Positions 35,908 through 44,614 of a stretch of 64,000 nt of DNA are shown here, piece after piece. Origin of the DNA: Pseudonocardia sp. 73-21 (GTDB lineage: Bacteria > Actinomycetota > Actinomycetes > Mycobacteriales > Pseudonocardiaceae); contig NZ_MKVV01000014.1 in the NCBI RefSeq assembly GCF_001899645.1, positions 62,001-126,000 of the forward strand, in the 5' to 3' direction. Position numbers and translations under genes: made by a program. Numbering within the stretch: position 1 is the first letter of the stretch; every line of letters starts with the position of its first letter. The notes under the pieces were generated by a model, which worked only from the letters and a program-made list of their open reading frames with translations, was not told where the DNA came from and did no database searches.

Positions 35908-36993
35908 ATGACCCACGAGGGCGAGACGCTGTTCGGCAAGCGGGTTCTGGTCGAGATCTCGCACGCCATCGAGAGGTTCGCCCTCGCCGCCGTGCCGTCC
36001 GGCTCGACGACCACCGACCCGATGATCGTCATCGCGATGTTCCAGAAGCTGTCGTACTTCCAGCGGGAGACCGACGTCTACCGCGAGATCGCGGCCTCCG
36101 GGGCCGTCACGCTGGTCGGCCTGGTCGAGGACTTCCCGCCCCAGCTGCCCGCCGGCGTCCGCCACACGCTGCTCGACATCGACGACCCCCTGGCCCGGGA
36201 GTGGAGCGTCACCGTGCTCAGCCCCCGCGGCGGCGCCACGCTCGTCGCGGTCGACCAGGAGAGGATCACCTCGCACGCCCGCACCATCGAGGAGGGCCGC
36301 CGGTTCCGGGGGCACTGGTCGTTCCGCCGCGAGGACGCCTACCGCGAGATCCTGCGGCTGAGGTCGGCACTGCGGCTGCCGCCCGGCACGGTCGAGGAGA
36401 TCGACCACGTCCTGCGGGCCGTGCTCGACGTGCCCGAGCCCGTCGAGCAGGACTGGTGGGAGGTGCCGCTGCGGTTCCTCACCGAACGGATGGACCTCGC
36501 CGACCGACGTCGGGCCGCCGCCCGGGCCGCCCTGGACGCCGCCACCGACGACGCCGCGATGCGCGACCGGCGCACCGGCGTCTACACCGCGAAGTTCCTG
36601 GAGCGCTGGACCTCCGGTCTCGGCGCCGGCACGCTCCCGATCGGGCTGGTGCTGCTACGCGTGTTCGGGGTGGCGCAGCTGCGCTCGCAGTACGGGCTGC
36701 GCGCCGAGCTGGCCGCGATCGCCGGGGTGACCCAGTGCGTGCAGGACCTGCTCTCCCCCACCGACCGGCTGATCCGGATCGGGCGCGAGGACTTCCTCGT
36801 GGTGCTGCCCTCGTGGTCGACCGACGACGTGCTGCGCCTGTGCGACGACGTGTGCGACCGCGTGGCCCGGCTCGACCAGGTCTACCCGTTCGTCGCCCTG
36901 CCCGCGGCCGCCGCCGTCACCGTCACCCGGGAACGGCCGCTGCCGCTGGCCCGGCTCGCCCGCGAGGTCGAGAACCAGTTCCAACCGGCATGA
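35908..36993 (+). CDS. DICT sensory domain protein with degenerate GGDEF-like domain
   Basis: This 361-residue protein opens with a DICT domain (LVEISHAIERFALAAVPSGSTTTDPMIVIAMFQKLSYFQRE). DICT domains associate with light or redox sensing and cyclic-dinucleotide enzymes. The C-terminal ~150 residues have the size and layout of GGDEF (RDRRTGVYTAKFLERW, GLVLLRVFGVAQLRSQYG, LIRIGREDFLVVLP). The signature loop reads GREDF instead of GGDEF, so catalysis is doubtful and a binding role is more likely. ATG lies 8 bases after TACTGT (leaderless). Confidence 0.82.
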   Translation: MTHEGETLFGKRVLVEISHAIERFALAAVPSGSTTTDPMIVIAMFQKLSYFQRETDVYREIAASGAVTLVGLVEDFPPQLPAGVRHTLLDIDDPLAREWSVTVLSPRGGATLVAVDQERITSHARTIEEGRRFRGHWSFRREDAYREILRLRSALRLPPGTVEEIDHVLRAVLDVPEPVEQDWWEVPLRFLTERMDLADRRRAAARAALDAATDDAAMRDRRTGVYTAKFLERWTSGLGAGTLPIGLVLLRVFGVAQLRSQYGLRAELAAIAGVTQCVQDLLSPTDRLIRIGREDFLVVLPSWSTDDVLRLCDDVCDRVARLDQVYPFVALPAAAAVTVTRERPLPLARLAREVENQFQPA

Positions 36994-37062
36994 CACAAGT
37001 CAGGTGCCGGCCCTGACGGCCACCACTGCCCGTCCCGTGCCCGTTCCGGCAGGGTTCTCCGC

Positions 37063-37992
37063 ATGGACGAGGTACCTGACGAGGTGTTGCGGGTCGCGGG
37101 GGTCTCCCACCGCTACAGGCACGTGGACGCGCTCGTCGGCGTCGAGCTGGACGTCACGCCCGGGGAGTGCCTGGCGCTGCTCGGGCCCAACGGCGCCGGC
37201 AAGACGACGCTGATCGGGCTGGCCACCGGGCTGCTGGCCGTGCAGTCCGGCGAGGTCCGGGTGTGCGGGCGGGACCCGCGGAAGGCCGTGACGCGGCGGC
37301 ACCTCGGGGTGGTGCAGCAGTCGATGGGCTTCCCCCGCACCGAGCGGGTCGCCGAGCTGGTGCGGGGGGCGGCGGTGCGGGCCGGGCGGCCCGCCTCCGC
37401 GGCGGGCCCGGTGCTCACCGAGGTGGGCATCACCGACCTGGCCCGGCGGCGCGCGGGGAAGCTCTCGGGCGGCCAGCAGCAGCGGGTGGCCCTGGCGATG
37501 GCGCTGGTCGGCGACCCCGACCTGCTGCTGCTCGACGAGCCGACCGTCGGCCTCGACATCACCGCACGGCGTGCCTTCTGGCAGACGATCGCCGCCCGCC
37601 GCGACGCCGGCGTCGGGATCGTGCTGACCACCCACATCGTCGAGGAGGCCGCCGCGGTGGCCGACCGCGTCGTGGTGCTGCACGGCGGCCGGGTGGTGGC
37701 CGCCGACACCCCGGCCGGGCTCAGCGCGCTGCTGCCCGACCGCACGATCACCGCCCGCACCGGGCTCGACGACGCGGCGCTGCGGGCCCTCCCGGCGGTG
37801 CTGTCGGTGCAGCGTGACGACGGCGGGGACGGCAACCGCGTCCGGGTCACCTCCAACGCGCCGGAGACGGTGCTGCGCACCTGGCTCGCCGACGACCCGG
37901 CGCTGGCGGACCTGCGCGTCGAGGGCGCCGGGCTGGAGCAGGCGCTGATCGCGCTGACCGGGAACGACGAGAAGATCGGGGTGACGGCATGA
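37063..37992 (+). CDS. ABC transporter ATP-binding protein
   Basis: This 309-residue ATPase has Walker A LGPNGAGKTTLIGL, Q-loop GVVQQSMGFP, signature LSGGQQQRVALAMALVGDPDLLLLDEPTVGLD and switch His in LTTHIVEEAAA. A ~90-residue C-terminal domain follows (DRTITARTGLDDAALRALPAVLSVQ), as in drug or lantibiotic exporters (DUF4162-type). It overlaps the permease gene by 4 bp. It is the first gene of an ABC / two-component operon, an arrangement common for membrane-stress or antibiotic response systems. Confidence 0.92.
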   Translation: MDEVPDEVLRVAGVSHRYRHVDALVGVELDVTPGECLALLGPNGAGKTTLIGLATGLLAVQSGEVRVCGRDPRKAVTRRHLGVVQQSMGFPRTERVAELVRGAAVRAGRPASAAGPVLTEVGITDLARRRAGKLSGGQQQRVALAMALVGDPDLLLLDEPTVGLDITARRAFWQTIAARRDAGVGIVLTTHIVEEAAAVADRVVVLHGGRVVAADTPAGLSALLPDRTITARTGLDDAALRALPAVLSVQRDDGGDGNRVRVTSNAPETVLRTWLADDPALADLRVEGAGLEQALIALTGNDEKIGVTA

Positions 37993-38759
37993 GCACGGCC
38001 GTGGTGGACGGGAAGGTGCTGGGCGGAGGGGTTCTGGGCGTCGAGGTCGCCGAGGGACTGCGCGCGATCCTGCGGGAGCCGACCGCGCTGTTCTTCACCG
38101 TCCTGTTCCCGGTGGGGATGTTCGCGCTGTTCGCCTCGCTGTTCGGCAACCGGCCCGGCCCGGCCGGCATCCCCTACGCCGCGACGATGGTGGCCACCTA
38201 CGGCACCTACGGCGTGGTCTCGGTGATGCTGACCAACCCCGGCATCCGCACCGCGGAGGACCGGACCACCGGCTGGCTGCGGGTGAAGAAGGTCTCCGGC
38301 GCGCCGGTCGGGGCGACGGTCGCCGCGAAGGTGATCAGCGCTCTGCCCTACGCCGTGCTGGTGGTGCTCGCGCTGGCGGCGGTGTCGCTCGCGGTGGTCG
38401 GGCCGGTGCTCGGGATCGGCACGGCACTGCGGCTCACCGCGGTGCTGCTGCTCGGCTCACTGCCGTTCGCGCTGCTCAGCCTGGCCATCGGGTTCGTGGC
38501 CTCGCCGAACGCGACGGCCGCGATCCTCAGCGCCGTGCTGTTCCCGATGGTGATCGCCTCGGGACTGTGGTTCCCGCCGGAGATGCTGCCGCCGTTCGTC
38601 GACGGCATCGCGCCGGTACTTCCGACCTACCAGCTGGCCCAGGTGGCGCTCGGCCAGCTGACCGGCGCGGACGTGACGGGCAATGGGCTGGTCCTGCTGC
38701 TCATGACCGCTGTCGCGGGGGCTCTCGCGGGGTGGGCCTACCGTAATCTGCGGGTGTGA
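37989..38759 (+). CDS. ABC-2 type transporter permease
   Basis: This 256-residue protein has six hydrophobic segments and ABC-2 features: LREPTALFFTVLFPVGMFALFASLFG, IRTAEDRTTGWLRVKKVSGAP and MVIASGLWFPPEMLPPFVDGIAPVLPTYQLAQVALG. It pairs with the ATPase upstream (ATGA overlap) and overlaps the kinase start by 4 bp (GTGA). Export substrate unknown. Confidence 0.9.
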   Translation: MSTAVVDGKVLGGGVLGVEVAEGLRAILREPTALFFTVLFPVGMFALFASLFGNRPGPAGIPYAATMVATYGTYGVVSVMLTNPGIRTAEDRTTGWLRVKKVSGAPVGATVAAKVISALPYAVLVVLALAAVSLAVVGPVLGIGTALRLTAVLLLGSLPFALLSLAIGFVASPNATAAILSAVLFPMVIASGLWFPPEMLPPFVDGIAPVLPTYQLAQVALGQLTGADVTGNGLVLLLMTAVAGALAGWAYRNLRV

Positions 38760-39841
38760 GCGGCGTGACCGACGGCGGGGAGCGGCCCACCCGACGGTGG
38801 TCCGCTCCGACGCTGTGGAACCTGGCCTGGCTGCTCAACCTGCTCTACCAGCCGCTGCTCGATTCCCGGAACCCGCTGTTGCAGTGGGCGGTGGTCGTCG
38901 GGGTGGTCGCGGTGTTCCTCCCGATCTACCTCGGTGCCACCGGCGGCTCCGAGCGGCTGCGGCCGCTCGCACCGGTGCTGTTCGCCGGGCTGGCGGTGGT
39001 CGCCCTGCCGTTCAACGCGGGGGCGAGCGTCCTGCTCGTCTACGCCGCGGCCATCGTCGGGGCCGACCGCAGCCGGGTCGTCGCGATCCGGTGGTTCTCC
39101 GGGATGTCGGCGCTCCTGCTCCTCGCCGCGGTGGTCGCCGCCGTCCGGCAGCCGTGGGAGCTGCTGGCGCTCGGCCCGTCGCTGGTGCTGGTGTGGGCCA
39201 TCGGGCTGATCACGGCGGAGGGGTCCGCCCGCGACCGCGCCGACCGCTTCCGCAACGCGCAGGTCGAGCACCTGGCCACGCTGTCGGAGCGTGAGCGGAT
39301 CTCCCGGGACCTGCACGACCTGCTCGGCCAGACCCTCACCGGCATCGTCGTGCGCGCCCAGCTCGCGCAGCGGCTGGCCCGCGCGGACGTCGACGCCGGC
39401 GTCGCGGAGATGGCGGAGGTCGAGCGCGCCGCCCGCGCCGCGCTGGGCGAGGTGCGCGCCACCGTCTCCGGATGGCGGCACGTCGACCTCGACCACGAGA
39501 TCGGCGTGGCCCGCGACGCCCTGACCGCGGCCGGGGTGGACCTGACGGTGGTCCGCGACCCCGGCCTGACGCTCACCCCGTCCACCGAGACGGCGCTCGG
39601 GCTCGCACTGCGCGAGTCGGTCACCAACGTGGTGCGCCACGCCCGCGCCACCCGCTGCGCCGTCGCGCTCCGCCGCGTCGGGGAGCGGGTGGTCCTGGAG
39701 GTCAGCGACGACGGGGTGGGCGGCGAGCTGCGCGACGGCAACGGCCTCACGGGCATGCGGGAACGGATCGCAGCGCTGGGCGGGGACGTCGACCGGCGGA
39801 TCGGCGGCGGCACGTCGCTGACGGTGGCGATACCGGTATGA
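38756..39841 (+). CDS. sensor histidine kinase, DesK/NarX-like
   Basis: This 361-residue kinase has about five membrane helices in residues 20-155. The HisKA_3 dimerisation segment is ERERISRDLHDLLGQTLTGI with phosphoacceptor His187. A compact HATPase domain has LRESVTNVVRHARATRC and EVSDDGVGGELRDGNGLTGMRERI. The short loops and membrane-embedded sensor match DesK-type kinases that sense the bilayer or an ABC transporter. It starts at GTG overlapping the permease stop. Its stop overlaps a 22-codon ORF that leads to the response regulator. Confidence 0.92.
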   Translation: MSGVTDGGERPTRRWSAPTLWNLAWLLNLLYQPLLDSRNPLLQWAVVVGVVAVFLPIYLGATGGSERLRPLAPVLFAGLAVVALPFNAGASVLLVYAAAIVGADRSRVVAIRWFSGMSALLLLAAVVAAVRQPWELLALGPSLVLVWAIGLITAEGSARDRADRFRNAQVEHLATLSERERISRDLHDLLGQTLTGIVVRAQLAQRLARADVDAGVAEMAEVERAARAALGEVRATVSGWRHVDLDHEIGVARDALTAAGVDLTVVRDPGLTLTPSTETALGLALRESVTNVVRHARATRCAVALRRVGERVVLEVSDDGVGGELRDGNGLTGMRERIAALGGDVDRRIGGGTSLTVAIPV

Positions 39842-39906
39842 CCACGCCGACCACCGCCACGGCTCCCATCCCGGCCGCGCCACCGGCCGAGGAGAGCTCG
39901 GTATGA
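39838..39906 (+). CDS. 22-aa bridging ORF between kinase and response regulator
   Basis: This open frame, MTTPTTATAPIPAAPPAEESSV, begins with an ATG inside the ATGA at the kinase stop (39838-39841) and ends with a TGA inside the ATGA at the regulator start (39903-39906). The exact 4-bp overlaps at both ends suggest that it is translated to carry ribosomes from kinase to regulator. The peptide itself is Pro/Ala/Thr-rich and probably has no fold. Confidence 0.5.
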   Translation: MTTPTTATAPIPAAPPAEESSV

Positions 39907-40502
39907 CCATAAGGCTCGTGCTGGCCGAGGACCAGGCGATGGTGCTCGGGGCGTTCGCGCAGCTGCTGGCCCTGGAACCCGATCTGGAGGTGGCCGCCAC
40001 CGCCGTCGACGGTCCGGCGGCACTGGCCGCCGTGCGGGAGCACGATCCGGACGTGCTGGTCACCGACGTGGAGATGCCCGGCATGACCGGCCTGGACGTG
40101 GCCGCCGCGCTGCAGGGCGGACGCACCCGGGTGGTGATCGTGACGACGTTCGCGCGCTCGGGCTACCTGCGCAGGGCCCTGGAGTCCGGGGTGTCGGGCT
40201 ACGTGCTCAAGGACGCCCCCGTCGACCAGCTCGTGGACACCGTCCGCCGGGTGCACGCCGGCCAGCGCGTGGTGGACCCGGCGTTGGCCGTCGCGGCGTG
40301 GGACGGGGCCGATCCCCTGACCGACCGCGAACGCGACGTCCTGCGCCTCGCCGCCGACGGCCTGCCCAACGGCGAGATCGCCACCCGCCTGTTCCTGGCC
40401 GAGGGCACCGTCCGCAACTACCTGTCCACGGCCATCACCAAGCTCGGCGTCCGCAACCGCATCGAGGCCGCCCACGTAGCCCGCGACCGCGGCTGGCTGT
40501 AG
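39903..40502 (+). CDS. response regulator, NarL/DesR family
   Basis: This 199-residue protein has a receiver domain with AED (Asp10), phosphoacceptor Asp55 in VTDVEMPG, Thr in VTTFARSGY and Lys in YVLKDAP. The C-terminal LuxR helix-turn-helix is PLTDRERDVLRLAADGLPNGEIATRLFLAEGTVRNYLSTAITKLGVRNR. It is the partner of the DesK-like kinase and probably controls the ABC operon itself. A GC-rich hairpin begins at its stop codon. Confidence 0.93.
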   Translation: MTIRLVLAEDQAMVLGAFAQLLALEPDLEVAATAVDGPAALAAVREHDPDVLVTDVEMPGMTGLDVAAALQGGRTRVVIVTTFARSGYLRRALESGVSGYVLKDAPVDQLVDTVRRVHAGQRVVDPALAVAAWDGADPLTDRERDVLRLAADGLPNGEIATRLFLAEGTVRNYLSTAITKLGVRNRIEAAHVARDRGWL

Positions 40503-40528
40503 CACGGGGCGGCTCCGCCGCCCCGTGC
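40502..40528 (+). terminator. GC-rich terminator hairpin after response regulator
   Basis: An 11-bp perfect stem (GCACGGGGCGG / CCGCCCCGTGC) with loop CTCCG starts at the last base of the stop codon. There is no U-tract, as usual in high-GC actinobacteria. Its right arm shares CGTGC with the adjoining 42-bp palindrome, so the two stems compete for the same five bases. Confidence 0.7.
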
Positions 40529-40565
40529 GCGGATATCAGGGTCCTGACCCTGATATCCGCGCACG
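40524..40565. repeat. 42-bp palindromic repeat, copy B (perfect)
   Basis: Two perfect 20-bp arms (CGTGCGCGGATATCAGGGTC and its complement) flank only CT. This is the most symmetrical copy and the best consensus. It separates the response regulator (plus) from the convergent luciferase-like gene (minus, stop at 40571), so a bidirectional terminator role fits. Confidence 0.9.
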
Positions 40566-40570
40566 ACCCC

Positions 40571-41875
40571 TCAGCCGGTGGCGCGGGTCTCGTGGGCCAC
40601 CTCGGGGCGGGCCAGACCCAGGTGGTCGCGGAGGGTGGGGCCGGTGTACTCCGTGCGGTAGCTGCCCAGGTCCTGCAGCTCCGGGATCACCTTCTCCACG
40701 AACTCGTCCAGCCCGCCGGGCACCAGGTGCGGCACCAGGATGAAGCCGTCGCTGGCGTCGCCCTGCACGTAGGCGTCCATCTGCCGCGCCACCTGTTTCG
40801 GCGTGCCGACGAACGACTGCCGCGCGGTGGTCTCGACGATCAGCTCGCGGATCGACAGGCCGCCCTTGGCCTCGGCCAGCTCCCGCCAGGAGTTCGCGAC
40901 GGCCATCGGGTCCTTCTCGTGCCGGACGCGTCCGCGGGTGATCTCCGCACCCGGGTCGGGGTCGATGTCGGGCAGCGGGCCGTCGGGGTCGTAGGCGGAG
41001 AGGTCACGACCCCAGACCTGCTCGAGGAACGCGATGGCCGTCTGCGGGCTGACCTGTGCCGTGCGGATGCGGTGCCCGTTCTCCTGGGCCTCCGCCTCGG
41101 TGTCGCCCAGCGCGAACGTGGTGGCCGGCAGGATCGAGAGGTCCTCGCGGCGACGGCCGTACTTCGGCATGCGGCCCTTGAGGTCGGCGTAGAACGCCTG
41201 CCCGGACTCCAGCGTGCCGTGCCGGGAGAAGATCGCGTCGGCGGTCTTGGCGCCGAACTCGCGGCCGGCGTCGGAGTCGCCGGACTGGATGAGCACCGGG
41301 TGCCCCTGGGGTGTCGACGGGAGCGTGAGACGTCCGGAGAACGAGAACTGCTCGCCGCGGTGCTCCACCGGCTGGCGGTCGCTGAGCCACAGCTCGCGGG
41401 CCGCATCGAGGATCTCCTGCGCGCGGTCGTAGCGCTGCTCGGGCTTCAGGAACCCGCCGCGCCGGAAGTTCTCGCCGGTGAACGCGTCGGAGCTGGTGAC
41501 GAGGTTCCAGGCCGCGCGGCCGCCGGAGAGGTGGTCGAGCGAGGCGAACTGTCGCGCCAGCTCGTAGGGCTCGTTGAACGTGGTGTTGATCGTGCCGCCG
41601 AGGCCGAGGTGGGTGGTGACCGCGGCGATCGCGTTCAGGACCGTGAGCGTGTCCGGGCGTCCGACGACGTCGAGGTCGTGGATCTTCCCGCGGTGCTCGC
41701 GCAGCCGCAGGCCCTCGGCGAGGAACAGGAAGTCGAACAGCCCGCGCTCGGCGGTCTGCGCGAAGTGCACGAACGAGCCGAAGTCGGTCTGGCTGCCGGC
41801 CTGCGGGTCGCTCCAGACGGTGGTGTTGTTGACGCCCGGGAAGTGGGCGGCGAGGTGGATCTGCTTCGTGGCCAT
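40571..41875 (-). CDS. NtaA/SnaA/DszA-type FMNH2-dependent monooxygenase
   Basis: This 434-residue luciferase-like protein has HLAAHFPGVNNTTVWSDPQAGSQTDF, FDFLFLAEGLRLREH, GLGGTINTTFNEPYELARQFASLDHLSGGRAAWNLVTS and HPVLIQSGDSDAGREF. These mark the nitrilotriacetate/pristinamycin/dibenzothiophene-sulfone monooxygenase group, which uses FMNH2 from a separate reductase. The substrate is unknown; sulfur or nitrogen scavenging from organic compounds is plausible. It lies 5 bp downstream of another luciferase-like gene, so the two are cotranscribed. Confidence 0.9.
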   Translation of the reverse strand: MATKQIHLAAHFPGVNNTTVWSDPQAGSQTDFGSFVHFAQTAERGLFDFLFLAEGLRLREHRGKIHDLDVVGRPDTLTVLNAIAAVTTHLGLGGTINTTFNEPYELARQFASLDHLSGGRAAWNLVTSSDAFTGENFRRGGFLKPEQRYDRAQEILDAARELWLSDRQPVEHRGEQFSFSGRLTLPSTPQGHPVLIQSGDSDAGREFGAKTADAIFSRHGTLESGQAFYADLKGRMPKYGRRREDLSILPATTFALGDTEAEAQENGHRIRTAQVSPQTAIAFLEQVWGRDLSAYDPDGPLPDIDPDPGAEITRGRVRHEKDPMAVANSWRELAEAKGGLSIRELIVETTARQSFVGTPKQVARQMDAYVQGDASDGFILVPHLVPGGLDEFVEKVIPELQDLGSYRTEYTGPTLRDHLGLARPEVAHETRATG

Positions 41876-41880
41876 GTGGT

Positions 41881-42966
41881 TCAGACCCCGCTGATCGTCG
41901 TGGCTGTGAAGAAGTTGGCCGGGCGGGCGAGGCCGAAGCGCTCGCGCAGCGTGAACCCCGGCGGCATCGTCGTGCGCAGCTCGCGGTCCACGAGGGCCGG
42001 AGCGACCTCGTCGGCGATGGGGTGGAGCCCGCCGGGCAGCACGAGCGGCACCAGCGTGACGCCGTCGGCCGCCCCACCCCGCACGGCCTCCTCGATCACG
42101 TCCACGAGCGCGGTGGCGGAACCGGCCACCCGCAGCGACGACGGCTCCAGCGGGCCCAGCGCGTCGAGCTCCCGGGCGGCGTCGGCGCCCAGGTGCGTCT
42201 CGATGTCGAGCAGGACCGCGACGCTCTCCGGATCCCGACCGGCGGCGGCGACGGCGGCGCGCACCCGGTCGCGAGCCGCGTGCGCGGCGGCCAGGTCCGG
42301 CGCAGCCACGCGCACGACGTCGGCCCACGCCGCGATGACCGGCAGCGAGTCGGGCTCCTCCCGGACCACGACGAGCGGGTGCGCCTGGGGGCTGCGCGGC
42401 GTGATCGACGGACCCTTGACGGAGAAGAACTCGCCGGTGAAGTCGATGTAGTGCAGCTTGTCGCGGTCGATGTAGCGGCCGGTGGCGGCGTCGCGGATGA
42501 CGGCGTCGTCCTCCCACGAGTCCCACAGCCGCACCACCACCTCGGCGGCCTCGGCGGCCTCCCGCCACAGGTCGGCGGCGGGCGCGGCGGCCTTGCGCCC
42601 GAACAGCTCCGCCTCCGCGGCGGTGCGCGACACCGCGACCTCCCAGCCCGCCCGCCCCGACGAGACCAGGTCGAGCGTGGCGATCGCCTTGGAGATGTGG
42701 AACGGCTCGGTGTGGGTGACCGTGACGGTGGGGACCAGCCCGATCTCCGGCACGACCGGCGCCACCCGGGCGGCGATCGCGACGGCGTCGAGCGTGGGGC
42801 CCTCCTGCCCGGCGAACGAGTCGCCCAGGGCCAGGAAGTCCACCCCCGCCCGCGCGGCCGTCGCGGCCAGCTCGACATGGTAGCCGGGGGTCAACACCGG
42901 CCCGGCCCGTCGCCATGCACCGGGATGCCGACCGGCCCCGGACACCTCCACCGCCAGGTACGCCAT
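41881..42966 (-). CDS. luciferase-like FMN-dependent monooxygenase
   Basis: This 361-residue TIM-barrel flavoprotein has FLALGDSFAGQEGPTLDAVAIAARVAP, LVPTVTVTHTEPFHISKAIATLDLVSSGRAGWEVAVS and HPLVVVREEPDSLPVIAAWADVVRV. It belongs to the same superfamily as the downstream enzyme but to a different group. The RAGWEVAVS pattern recalls the DszA/NtaA clade. The pair probably handles related substrates. The gene is divergent from the membrane esterase. Confidence 0.85.
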   Translation of the reverse strand: MAYLAVEVSGAGRHPGAWRRAGPVLTPGYHVELAATAARAGVDFLALGDSFAGQEGPTLDAVAIAARVAPVVPEIGLVPTVTVTHTEPFHISKAIATLDLVSSGRAGWEVAVSRTAAEAELFGRKAAAPAADLWREAAEAAEVVVRLWDSWEDDAVIRDAATGRYIDRDKLHYIDFTGEFFSVKGPSITPRSPQAHPLVVVREEPDSLPVIAAWADVVRVAAPDLAAAHAARDRVRAAVAAAGRDPESVAVLLDIETHLGADAARELDALGPLEPSSLRVAGSATALVDVIEEAVRGGAADGVTLVPLVLPGGLHPIADEVAPALVDRELRTTMPPGFTLRERFGLARPANFFTATTISGV

Positions 42967-43026
42967 GTCCTGTCCGAACCGACCCGCGCCGCGCCCCATT
43001 CCCACCCGACCCGGATCATTGGCCCC

Positions 43027-44208
43027 GTGCTCGACTGGTCGCTGCTGCACGGGGCGTTCCCCGTGGTCGCCGGCGTGGCCGGGGCGCTCGCCCTGGTCGC
43101 GCTGCTGTGGCCGCGCGGGCGGGCCCGGCGCTGGTGGCTGCGGTCGGTGCCGCTGGCGCTGGCGGCCGCGGTGCTGGCGGCCGCGCTGGTGGCCGCGGTC
43201 TTCCGGACGGTGCTCGCCGAGCCGCTCCCGCGCACCGTCACGGCCTGGTCCGCGGGCGCGCTGGCCGGGATCACGCTCGCCGTGGCCGCCGGCCGGGCCG
43301 GGGCCCGGTGGCTGCCGGTGAGCGCGGCGGCGCTCGTGGTGGCACTGTCCGCGGCGTCGGGGGTCAACCGCTACTACGGCGAGGTGCCGACCGTCCGCAC
43401 GGCACTCGGCCTGGGCTACGCCGACGAGCTCGAGACGGTGCCCGCGCGGACGGCACAGCTCGTCACCCCGCCCGACTGGACCCCGCCGCCCGGCATGCCC
43501 GCCACCGGACGCGTCGTCGACGTGGACATCCCCGGCCTCGTCTCCGGTTTCGACGCCCGGCCCGGCTGGGTCTACCTGCCCCCGGCCTACCTCGGATCCG
43601 TCCGCGCCGAGCTGCCCGTGCTGGTGCTGCTGGCCGGCCAGCCCGGTGGCCCCAGCGACTGGCTCGACGGCGGGCAGCTCGCCACCCGCATGGACCGCTA
43701 CGCCGCCGCGCACCGGGGCCTCGCCCCCGTCGTCGTCATGCCCGACGACCTGGGTTCGGAGCTCGCCGACCCGCAGTGCCTGGACCCGGCGCCGGCCGCC
43801 GCGGCCACCTACCTGTCCGTCGACGTGCCGAACTGGATCAGCCACCACCTGCAGGTCGGGGCGGGCCGTGCGGTGGGCGGGCTGTCCTACGGCGGCACGT
43901 GCGCGGTGCAGCTCGCGCTGACCGCACCGTCGGTCTACCCGACGTTCGTCGACATCTCCGGCGAGACCGCCCCCGCACTGGGCCTGCTCGCCACCCGCCA
44001 CTACCCCGCGACGGCGGGGGCGATCGTCGTGGGCGCGCAGGACCGCGAGTTCCGGCCCGACGCCGAGACGGTACTGGCCGCGCTGCGCTCCGCGAACGTG
44101 CCGGTGACCTTCACGGAGATGCCCGGCTCGCACACCTGGGGTGTGTGGGGGCCGGGGCTGGAGGCCACCCTGCCGTGGCTCGGAACGCGGCTGGGGCTCA
44201 CCCGCTGA
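43027..44208 (+). CDS. membrane-anchored alpha/beta-hydrolase esterase
   Basis: This 393-residue protein has about four N-terminal membrane helices (residues 8-110) and then an extracytoplasmic esterase domain of the esterase D/mycolyltransferase type. WVYLPPAYLG, LLAGQPGGPSDWLDGG, nucleophile GLSYGGTCAVQLAL, and the C-terminal PGSHTWGVWGPGLEATLPWL with the catalytic His are visible. Similar multi-pass esterases occur in mycolic-acid-related actinomycetes; the substrate is not known. GTG start. It ends overlapping the convergent NTF2-like gene by 11 bp. Confidence 0.85.
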   Translation: MLDWSLLHGAFPVVAGVAGALALVALLWPRGRARRWWLRSVPLALAAAVLAAALVAAVFRTVLAEPLPRTVTAWSAGALAGITLAVAAGRAGARWLPVSAAALVVALSAASGVNRYYGEVPTVRTALGLGYADELETVPARTAQLVTPPDWTPPPGMPATGRVVDVDIPGLVSGFDARPGWVYLPPAYLGSVRAELPVLVLLAGQPGGPSDWLDGGQLATRMDRYAAAHRGLAPVVVMPDDLGSELADPQCLDPAPAAAATYLSVDVPNWISHHLQVGAGRAVGGLSYGGTCAVQLALTAPSVYPTFVDISGETAPALGLLATRHYPATAGAIVVGAQDREFRPDAETVLAALRSANVPVTFTEMPGSHTWGVWGPGLEATLPWLGTRLGLTR

Positions 44209-44614
44209 CCGAGTAGCCCCGCCCGGCGTAGGGGAACCCGTCGAGCTCGGTGGTCTCCGGACGCTGCTGGTAGTAGGAGCGGATCTCGCTGATCAGTCCG
44301 TCGGTCGAGAACGTGAACCACTCCGCGCCGCGGGTGGCCACCCGCGCCCCGTCGGCGGTCCAGTACATCGTCCACTCGATGACGGCCTCGCCGTCACCGG
44401 CCAGGCAGTGGTCCACCACCCAGCGGGCGTCGATCATCGCCTGGACCTTGCGCCAGTACCGGGCCAGGTGCTCGCCCCCGCGCACGGCCGCGGAGCCGGG
44501 GTTGGGGGCGAGGAACCAGTGGACGACGTCGGCGTCGAGGGTGCTGACCATGAGCTCGACGTCGCCCGTGGAGCAGCCGTCGTAGTAGCGGGTGATGGTG
44601 TCGAGGGCCGTCAT
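44198..44614 (-). CDS. SnoaL/NTF2-like protein
   Basis: This 138-residue cone-shaped-fold protein has ITRYYDGCSTGDVELMVSTLDADVVHWFLAP, EHLARYWRKVQAMIDARWVVDHCLAGDGEAVIEWTMYW and GAEWFTFSTDGLISEIRSYYQ. Members are isomerases, cyclases or ligand binders. The start ATG overlaps the PcaR-like regulator stop (ATGA), so it is the last gene of the pcaB-regulator unit and may act on an aromatic-catabolism intermediate. Confidence 0.87.
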   Translation of the reverse strand: MTALDTITRYYDGCSTGDVELMVSTLDADVVHWFLAPNPGSAAVRGGEHLARYWRKVQAMIDARWVVDHCLAGDGEAVIEWTMYWTADGARVATRGAEWFTFSTDGLISEIRSYYQQRPETTELDGFPYAGRGYSVSG

